The position numbers were made by a program, and so were the translations under genes. A DNA stretch of 64,000 bases from Syntrophomonadaceae bacterium (GTDB taxonomy: Bacteria > Bacillota > Syntrophomonadia > Syntrophomonadales > DTU052), in the NCBI GenBank assembly GCA_012729505.1, contig JAAYDA010000029.1:50430-114429 (forward strand), in the 5' to 3' direction. Positions 20,779-27,500 of this stretch are shown in pieces. How positions within the stretch are numbered: the first letter of the stretch is position 1; the number at the start of each line of letters is the position of its first letter. The notes under the pieces are model-generated. The model saw only the letters and a list, made by a program, of their open reading frames with translations. It ran no database searches and was not told where the DNA came from.

Positions 20779-20837
20779 TAAATTATTAACCCGGGCTGTC
20801 AGCTTCGCTTTCTGATGCGAAACCTACCCGCCCGGGC
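20779..20837 (-). promoter_or_regulatory. Expression platform of the pur leader riboswitch
   Basis: Just after the aptamer, the minus strand can fold CCCGGGC (20831-20837) with GCCCGGG (20789-20795). Inside is a nested TTCGC/GCGAA hairpin, and TTAATAATTT follows the outer stem. This looks like an intrinsic terminator that shares bases with the 3' edge of the aptamer. Premature termination controlled by ligand would fit, but the U-run is interrupted. Confidence 0.5.
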
Positions 20838-20922
20838 TTTTTCCCCTCCGGTGTAGCGCCACAGCGCCTGCGCCACTTGGACCAGACTGCTGCACGCACG
20901 GAACCCTAGGCACACTTTCGCT
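20827..20922 (-). ncRNA. ykkC-family riboswitch aptamer, probably PRPP class
   Basis: The minus-strand leader of purE contains the conserved blocks of the ykkC motif in the right order: CCTAGGGTTCCG (20900-20911), GTCTGGTCCAAG (about 20875-20886) and GGAGGGGAAAAAGCCCGGG (about 20831-20849). Members of this family sense guanidine (subtype 1), ppGpp (2a) or PRPP (2b). The position directly ahead of a complete purine operon points to the PRPP class, which activates pur genes when PRPP is high. The family assignment rests on sequence; the ligand is inferred from context. Confidence 0.82.
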
Positions 20923-20941
20923 TATTAAACTATCTAGCCTG

Positions 20942-20970
20942 ATATTAGCAAAGAGGCTTAAACGTGTCAA
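20942..20970 (-). promoter_or_regulatory. Consensus sigma-A promoter of the pur operon
   Basis: On the minus strand TTGACA (20965-20970) and TAATAT (20942-20947) are exactly 17 bases apart. The predicted RNA start is about 20935, so the transcript would begin just before the riboswitch aptamer. This is the strongest promoter match in the first 24 kb. Confidence 0.85.
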
Positions 20971-20983
20971 TAAAGTAAGACTT

Positions 20984-21015
20984 GCTTCAGGTGGGGTTTT
21001 AACCCCATCTGAAGC
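20984..21015 (-). terminator. Hairpin downstream of the 61-residue gene
   Basis: GCTTCAG/CTGAAGC outer arms with inner GGGGTT/AACCCC form a near-perfect 32-base hairpin between the small gene at 21048 and the pur promoter. No clean U-run follows on either strand; the minus strand continues AAGTCTTACTTTATT. It probably isolates the pur promoter from upstream transcription. Confidence 0.5.
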
Positions 21016-21047
21016 TTAGCTCATATTCCATAGCCATCTTTGGGAAT

Positions 21048-21233
21048 TCAGCTCATTTCATTAATCTGAGCCAACTGCTCTCTAAGCTCCCGTATGCTGT
21101 CACAAAGCGCCTGTATCTCCTCATGGAGCAGGCAGGAGGCTGGAGTACTATTCAAGCGAATATCCAACTCCTCCTGGATATTGTTCAACTGCTGAGATAT
21201 CAAAAATGCCGCTCCTTTAGCCATAGAGTCCAT
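21048..21233 (-). CDS. Hypothetical protein, 61 residues
   Basis: I do not recognise this protein. It is mostly helical with heptad-like leucines (LISQQLNNIQEELDIRL, IRELREQLAQI), so a short coiled coil is likely. ATG 21233 is preferred because GGGAGG lies about seven bases upstream. An upstream in-frame ATG at 21344 would add 37 residues and has a weaker GGAG. It reads towards the pur promoter and is separated from it by a hairpin. Confidence 0.5.
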   Translation of the reverse strand: MDSMAKGAAFLISQQLNNIQEELDIRLNSTPASCLLHEEIQALCDSIRELREQLAQINEMS

Positions 21234-21392
21234 AGGAATCCCTCCCGGTGTTTTCCCTTGATTATCTCCAAGATTCGTGCCCATTATCCCCGGGAGATTA
21301 GCAAACACAACTTCATTTGCTGCACAAAAGCGGAATACATTCAAGACTCCGCTATAGCTGCTTAATTAACTTCGCTTATCAGGCTATCCAAG

Positions 21393-21731
21393 CTACATGC
21401 TTATCACCTCATATCCCGCATCAATGTAGCCTTTCATTCCGGCATGACCTGACATATCATCCAACATAGCCAGGCCGGTACTCTTATTCTGATCATAGAC
21501 CCCCAAAACCTTAGAACACGCATTACATACTCCCGCTATAATCCCCGATTCCTTAGCTTTTTTATAGAGCGGATTCATTTCTTCTTCAAACAGCGGTACA
21601 AGCTTAACCGATTGCCCCTCAAAGATTATTTTTACCTCATGTCCGGCTGAAGACAAATCCAGGGCATTCAATAATAAGTGCAGAAAACACATCTTCTCTC
21701 CAGTCATACCGTAGAATAACATCTTTCCCAT
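21393..21731 (-). CDS. DsrE-family protein
   Basis: Small cytoplasmic protein of the DsrE/DsrF-like fold, about 112 residues. FYGMTGEKMCFLHLLLNAL followed by EVKIIFEGQSVKLVP, and a mid-protein Cys pair (GVCNACSK), resemble DsrE-like proteins implicated in sulphur or redox handling. No precise role can be stated. ATG 21731 follows AAAGGGG by six bases; the longer frame to 21785 has no such site. It is divergent from the acyl-CoA dehydrogenase gene. Confidence 0.7.
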   Translation of the reverse strand: MGKMLFYGMTGEKMCFLHLLLNALDLSSAGHEVKIIFEGQSVKLVPLFEEEMNPLYKKAKESGIIAGVCNACSKVLGVYDQNKSTGLAMLDDMSGHAGMKGYIDAGYEVISM

Positions 21732-21862
21732 TGCTAAACCCCTTTCTTTCTGCTTGGACAGCTTTTTACTACATCTTATCATCATCTCAATATTTATAAA
21801 CAGTCTCTGTAAAGAGAAATCCTTTTATCATCCCAATAGAAAATACTGAATCTTTTATTAAA

Positions 21863-21891
21863 TTGATTTACTCTCTTTAAGCAGTTATGCT
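21863..21891 (+). promoter_or_regulatory. Likely promoter of the acyl-CoA dehydrogenase gene
   Basis: TTGATT (21863-21868) and TATGCT (21886-21891) are 17 bases apart on the plus strand. This would give a leader of about 275 bases before the ATG at 22173. Confidence 0.55.
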
Positions 21892-22172
21892 ATTCTCTCT
21901 ATTAGTGGAAAATGATAGGATGTTTTTATCGGTTAAGACTCTTGAGGCAAACCTTCAGCCCCAATCAGGCCGGCGATATATCGTAATGGAATACGGGGTT
22001 CCATATCTAAGTCAGGAGCGAGACCTTTGAAAGAATCAAACGCCCCGGCAGCCATAAATCTTATTTATTTCAGTGAGAATATCCAAAAGAAGCGATTAAC
22101 TTATGTTGCCGTATGTAATAAGGAATTGTACCATTCGGATAAAAAGTCGCGCCCAAGAAAGGAGAGGGAGTA
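21892..22172 (+). other. Long leader before the acyl-CoA dehydrogenase gene
   Basis: About 280 bases with no recognised gene. It holds a self-complementary CGATATATCG, a small ATGGAA/TTCCAT hairpin just after it, and a 36-codon frame from ATG 21920 to TGA 22030 without a convincing ribosome site. I could not match it to a known riboswitch class. Confidence 0.35.
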
Positions 22173-23315
22173 ATGGAATTCAAGCTGTGCGAGGAACATG
22201 AGATGCTCAGGCAATCAGTCCGGGACTTTGCCGAAGGCGTCCTGGCAACCGGCGTAGCCGACCGTGATGAAAAAGAATATTTCGACCGCACCGTATTTGA
22301 GAAAATGGGAGAACTGGGGCTGACCGGCATCCCCTTTGAAGAGGAATGGGGGGGAGCGGGGATGGATTACCTTGCTTATGCCATTGCCGTGGAAGAACTG
22401 GGGAGAATAGACCCCTCGGCAGCCGATACCCTTTCTTCCCACTTAAGCCTGGGGGCCTGGCCCATCTATGCTTGGGGAACGGAAGCCCAGAAACATAAAT
22501 ATCTGATTCCTTTAGTGAGAGGAACCAAACTGGGAGCTTTCGGGCTTACGGAAGCCGGAGCAGGCTCCGACGCTATCTCCATGAGCTGCAAGGCTGATTT
22601 GGACGGGGACAGCTATGTATTAAACGGGAGGAAGATATTCATCACTAATGCTGAAGCCGCCGATATCTATGTGGTATTTGCCCGCACCGGGCCTAAAGAG
22701 TTGAGAAGCAAGGCATTTAGCACCTTCATCGTGGAAAAAGGAACGCCCGGTTTCAGCTTTGGGAGATTTGAGAAGAAAATGGGTTTGAGAGGTACACAAA
22801 ACTGCGATCTGGTTTTCGAAGACTGCCGCATACCCAAGGAAAACCTCTTGGGCAAAGAAGGGGAAGGCTTCAAAATGTCCATGGCCACCCTTGATGGCGG
22901 GAGAATCGGTATTGCCGCCCAATCAGTAGGAATAGCCCAGGGCGCCTATGAGCTTGCCGTAAACTACGCCAAGCAAAGGGTGCAATTCGGCAAACCCATT
23001 TCAGCTTTGCAGGCCATCCAGTTCAAACTTGCAGACATGGCCGTAGAGATCAAAGCATCACGGCTTTTAACCTATGACGCCGCCTGGAGAAAGAGTCAGA
23101 ACCTGGATTTCGGCACCGATGCCGCCATAGCCAAGCTAAAAGCATCCGAAACCGCCAATCGAGTGGCCAACCAGGCAGTGCAAATTCACGGCGGCTATGG
23201 ATATTCCCGGGACTATCCGGCGGAAAGAATTATGCGCGATGCCAAAATTACGGAAATCTATGAAGGAACCAGCGAGATTCAGCGTGTAGTTATCAGCAAC
23301 AGCATCTTGCGTTAA
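22173..23315 (+). CDS. Acyl-CoA dehydrogenase, short-chain/butyryl-CoA type
   Basis: FAD enzyme that introduces the alpha-beta double bond into an acyl-CoA, passing electrons to an electron-transfer flavoprotein. The 380-residue length is normal. FGLTEAGAGSDA and GRKIFITNA are substrate and flavin signatures, and the C-terminus has IHGGYGYSRDYPAERIMRD and the catalytic Glu in YEGTSEIQ. In syntrophic Clostridia such enzymes act in butyrate oxidation. It stands alone here, with its own promoter and terminator and without etfAB, thiolase or crotonase genes beside it, so the exact acyl substrate is not clear. Confidence 0.92.
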   Translation: MEFKLCEEHEMLRQSVRDFAEGVLATGVADRDEKEYFDRTVFEKMGELGLTGIPFEEEWGGAGMDYLAYAIAVEELGRIDPSAADTLSSHLSLGAWPIYAWGTEAQKHKYLIPLVRGTKLGAFGLTEAGAGSDAISMSCKADLDGDSYVLNGRKIFITNAEAADIYVVFARTGPKELRSKAFSTFIVEKGTPGFSFGRFEKKMGLRGTQNCDLVFEDCRIPKENLLGKEGEGFKMSMATLDGGRIGIAAQSVGIAQGAYELAVNYAKQRVQFGKPISALQAIQFKLADMAVEIKASRLLTYDAAWRKSQNLDFGTDAAIAKLKASETANRVANQAVQIHGGYGYSRDYPAERIMRDAKITEIYEGTSEIQRVVISNSILR

Positions 23316-23532
23316 ACAATAAAGAACTAAAACAGCCGGAAATAACTTATCCATTAAACTTAAAGGCCCGGGTGGCCAATCTGGCTTTTAAGCAAAGAAC
23401 GGCAGTAAGCTATCGGCCTGATTCCGCCGACCTTCGACGGCAGCAATAGTAAGCTAATTCCGACAGGTATCACCACCCCCGTGAAACGGCTCAGATCTTG
23501 TCCAACCTGTTGGGAATATAAATTGATCAGAT
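23316..23532. other. Non-coding stretch after the acyl-CoA dehydrogenase gene
   Basis: No protein gene found. The stretch is GC-richer than its surroundings and contains two imperfect copies of a GTAAGCTA...ATTCCG block (about 23404-23427 and 23450-23463) and short GC-rich stems. It could be an RNA or an eroded sequence; no known family was recognised. Confidence 0.3.
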
Positions 23533-23580
23533 AAAAAGCAGGAAGTCAGTCACAAAATCGTGAATGGCTTTCTGCTTTTT
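23533..23580 (+). terminator. Intrinsic terminator after the acyl-CoA dehydrogenase gene
   Basis: AAAAAGCAG on the left pairs with CTGCTTTTT on the right, with further pairing inside, ending in a T-run on the plus strand. The A-run on the left side means it could also work on the minus strand for the gene at 23708. Confidence 0.75.
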
Positions 23581-23707
23581 CTGTACCGGTTACTCCTCAG
23601 CTCAGTAATTGTCTCTATGAGTGAAAACCCTGATTTGCTTAGTATTTTGGGGATTCACAAATTAATCCCACTCCATCCGTCGGAACGTTGCTTATACAAT
23701 TCTGTTT

Positions 23708-23962
23708 TTAATTTAAATCAATGAGCTTCGCGGTTACTCCCTGAAGGTTGTTTAAATCCTTAACCATCTGATCGATATCTTCTTTTTCTCCACAGGGCTG
23801 CAACACGATAATCCCATCATTTGCACATACATCATCACTGGTTTCATGGAGGCCCAACCGCATTCTTATGTTGCAGCCGTTTTTTGTCAGCAGGTCTTGA
23901 AAATTCAAAGCATTATCAACCCTGTTGTCCATGCGAATGCCAATAAGATAATAACAAGACAT
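23708..23962 (-). CDS. Small ACT-like protein, iron-only hydrogenase regulator (TM1266-like) family
   Basis: 84 residues with the alpha-beta pattern of the TM1266-type ACT-like regulators often annotated as iron-only hydrogenase system regulator. YLIGIRMDNR opens the first strand, RMRLGLHE lies in the middle, and VKDLNNLQGVTAKLIDLN closes it. It differs from typical members by extra cysteines and an insertion near DDVCANDG. ATG 23962 follows AAGGAGGT by seven bases. No hydrogenase genes are beside it, so the role is uncertain. Confidence 0.6.
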   Translation of the reverse strand: MSCYYLIGIRMDNRVDNALNFQDLLTKNGCNIRMRLGLHETSDDVCANDGIIVLQPCGEKEDIDQMVKDLNNLQGVTAKLIDLN

Positions 23963-24025
23963 CGAATTACCTCCTTGCATATATATTATACTTCTTAACT
24001 ATAATGGCTAAATTGAGTAAAATCT

Positions 24026-24048
24026 ACTCCCGCTGTAACGCTGGGAGT
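24026..24048. terminator. Small hairpin with T-run
   Basis: ACTCCC pairs with GGGAGT around a GC-containing centre. On the plus strand it is followed by CTAATATTTTTTT. It lies in the 224-base gap between the ACT-like gene and the 104-residue gene, both on the minus strand, where the following sequence is less T-rich. Confidence 0.45.
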
Positions 24049-24186
24049 CTAATATTTTTTTATTAACTATGAGAAGCGGAAAGATACGTAAGAAGACGGT
24101 CTCTGAAAAGCAAGTTGTGTTCTGGTCCAAAAAGCCGTTTGCGCGAGAGCCTTTTTTCATCGTATTCAGTTATACCTTACGTTGCT

Positions 24187-24501
24187 TTATTTTGTTTCGT
24201 ACAGCTCTTTTACAAACTTTTTAATCGCATCCTCCATGACATCGGGAGCGTAATCCGACGACAACCCCAATGCAGAGGATATCAACTGTCTCTGCATGGT
24301 TTTCTGATTCAGTTTTGCCAGTAGGTTATAGTAGCCGCCTACCTCCGTAATATTAGCAGGGGTGGGAATCCGGGTGCTTTTTACATCGCCCTCCAAGGCC
24401 ATCCTGAGAAGGATGAGCTGCCGGAGCTTTACCAGCTCTTCCGATGCTTCCTGCTGCAACAACTGCAAAAACAATTGTTGATATTCCATAGCCTCTGTCA
24501 T
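24187..24501 (-). CDS. Hypothetical protein, partner gene of the giant caspase-like protein
   Basis: I do not recognise this 104-residue protein. It is predicted mostly helical: a Gln/Leu-rich start (YQQLFLQLLQQEA), a central helix pair, and a charged C-terminal helix (DAIKKFVKELYETK). There is no signal peptide or membrane segment. ATG 24501 follows AAGGAGGGAGACC. Only 20 bases separate it from the stop of the 1990-residue gene upstream, so the two form an operon. It may be a regulator, chaperone or immunity-type partner; that is inference from position only. Confidence 0.75.
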   Translation of the reverse strand: MTEAMEYQQLFLQLLQQEASEELVKLRQLILLRMALEGDVKSTRIPTPANITEVGGYYNLLAKLNQKTMQRQLISSALGLSSDYAPDVMEDAIKKFVKELYETK

Positions 24502-24521
24502 TGGTCTCCCTCCTTCACAGT

Positions 24522-27500
24522 TTAAAATTCTAAATCCTTGAGCTGATTCGCAGGTCTTTCAAATAAAATGTCGTCTCTTTCATTGCCCGGTGATTCGGGA
24601 TACGTCGATAAAATCTGATAATACAGAACCAGCTTTTGATGAAGTTGATGATTATATTCTGCCGGAAGGGTATCGTCAAATTTTTCTCTCAGTTTCTCCA
24701 TGATAGCCTCTCCCGAAGGATTGTACAAGATATCTTTAAAGTATTCTTCTGCTTTGATATACTTTCCGTCATACGGGATTGTTATGTCTTTAAACATATC
24801 CTGGGAGGACATTCTAGCCAATACTGACTCTGTCGGATTAAATAATTCATAGTAGGTTTTTGTCACCCGATTCCCCTGTTGATCCACCACGTAATTGTTC
24901 TGTTTGTCCTTCAAATATCTTGTGTAAGGTTTTATTGCCAACTCTTTAGGCTGATAGTTCAGCAGAAAATCGAAAAGGTCACCAAACGAAAGCGTTACAT
25001 TTTTACCCCCGCTTGGCGAATAGGCACGCTCGTTATTAATCTGCCGAATGCCCGCCGCCCATACATCTGTTGCCTTGCCGCCCGACTTCGTGGCATAGTT
25101 CGGAGCGCCCCCGGCATCCCAGGAATACTGTTCGGGCCAGGCACCAAAGAATATTTTCCAGTCTTGCGACGGTGTGGGAGTATTAGGGGATGACGTATGG
25201 TATCTAGTGTCTTTCAACTCTTTTACCGCCCCTATCATCGATTCGGCATGGCAGGCATCAATAAACATGATCTTTTGGGCCTTGTTATTGTAATTAAACA
25301 AATCATACAGACCTGGATCAAAGACATCACCATCGTCATAACGCTGGCTGTCGTATGGTGTCAGGTCCGCCTCTCCACTGCCATCATCCGCAAGGCTAAG
25401 CCATAGTCCGGCCTGATCGTAATAGTCATCAGATCCATCCTTAGGCAAGGGACTTCCGTGGCAGGCTATATGAACATAGACGGTATCATTTTCGGAAAGA
25501 CCATCAACATTTTTCTTTATCCCCTCGTGTACCTCCGTGGTCATTGCATTATAAAATTGTCTGCCCGTATAATCGATGCCGTAATACGCAAATACTTTTT
25601 CGAATACTTTACCGTCCTCTACAGTATTAATAGGATTGCCCTTTGGGTCCGAGCAGTTAATGATGAAGCCTATTTTTTTGCCGTTGCCCGGGGTGTCACC
25701 ACCCGGTGTGCTGCCGCTGTCAGCATTGCTACCCAATTTGCTGCCTGTGTCCGCGTTGCCGTCTGGTGTGCTGCGGCTGTCAGCATTGCTACCCAATTTG
25801 CTGCCTGTGTCCGCGTTGCCGCCCGATGTGCTGCCGCTGTCAGCATTGCTACCCAATTTGCTGCCTTTGTCCGCGCTGCCGCCCGATGTGCTGCCACCGC
25901 CGCCTGCATTACCGCCTGCATTGCTGCCGCCTTCTGGCGAAGTCTTCTCGTCCTCACTTTTGCCACCACCGGCTTTGTAGGAATACTCCAGCGCATTTTT
26001 CATAGATTCCGCAGCGCTTTTGAGGGCCGCGTCTCTTCCTGTAGCTGTGGTGTTGGTGGCCGTGTTGAGTATCTGGGCCAATTGCTCCAGGCCAGTAAGG
26101 TTGTCAAAACTGGGTGTTTGCTTATTTACCAGGGCCGTTATCAGATCCGGCACCGTCACCGGAGCCGTGGCCTGAACCCCTTCCATATTTAACGCGCTAA
26201 TATCCTTGGTGGTTTTTCCGGCCAAATAATCGGTACCGTCCAGATAGCTGCCGTCAAGGGTCATTCGTTCAATGGGAGAATCCTTCCAGTTCCAGAACCG
26301 GGTCAGATCGATTTCCTCGCTGACATTGGTCTCTCCCAGCACAGCCTCTCCGATCATACCGTCTGTGGGCATGGAAACTACCGTGGTGGGCACCCGAAAA
26401 TAGTTGGTGTGATACCGGTAAAGGGAATCCTGCAGCTCCACGGCAGTTTTGCCGATTTTCTCCGCCAAGGACTGAGGATAGGTAAAGGGAAAGAGCATGC
26501 AATTGCCATAGAAGCCCAGCATTTTTTTAACATTAATACAATTCAGCAGCGGAATGGTTATAGGCTGCCTATTGTCCCACTGGTTTGACTGTCCCGAACC
26601 ATCTGTATCCCCAGTGATCTGCGAAAAATCCATCTCTATCGTATATTGCTCAAGCATCAAAGCCCGTTCATCAGAGGAAAGTGCGTTCCATACTGCCTGG
26701 GAATATTTCATCGTATGGGAAGCAATATGATGCAGTGTGGATTCGATCTGCTGCAATTCACTATACTTTAGCACGGGAACATTATGCCGTACCGTAACAT
26801 ATATCGTTGAGGAAAGCTCCGTACTGGTCTGGGAAACATTAATGTTTTCTTTTTTTAAGCTGACGGCAGATATTTTCAGGGCCCCCAGCGACCTTAGCTC
26901 CAAAGGCGAAAGCCATACATTGGGCGTAACGTAGGCTTCCGGCAAAAAGCTTTTATAGTAGTCTATCTTCCTCTGATCAGCAGCGGAGTCATCCCTATCT
27001 TTCATCAGGTCCCAGTATTTGTCTATCCAGGAGCTTTCTAATTGACCCGCGGTTTTTCCCTCCGCTGTTTTTTCATCCGGGTCTTTATACAACACATAAT
27101 TCAAGGAATCGCTGGAATGTTTTATCCGAAAATACAAAATATCCTCATTGCTATATCCTGCCGGAAGCATAAAGGTACAGGTACAGGTCTTTACAATATT
27201 CCCCGGCGCCAGGCTCTCATGGGATTTATTGGTGGCAAGGGACAAGTTGCGAATCGCTTTGATGGACTCTTTCAATACGGAGGATTGTCTTATATAGCTG
27301 ACAAAGCGGTTTCTCTCATACTCCACATCTCCCGCAAAGGTTCCCCCGCCGTTTTTCAATACCATATCCACGTTGATATCATCAAAGGGCAGAAAAATCC
27401 CCTGGAAGGTTAAGGTGTATACGCTGGCGGACTCCTGGTTTTTTTCCATCATCCACTTAGGCAGAGCGGCAAATTGCTTGATTAAATTCATGCCTGTACG

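Noticed and set aside
21892..22030. c-di-GMP (GEMM-I) riboswitch in the acyl-CoA dehydrogenase leader
   Set aside because: GGCAAACC is present, but the matching GCAAAGCC block and three-way junction are not.
25670..26192. Long open frames on the other strand and in other frames across the repeat linker of the giant gene (e.g. Cys- or Ala-rich products)
   Set aside because: They arise from the 60-bp repeat being free of stops in several frames; the minus-strand frame of the giant gene continues through with domain content.
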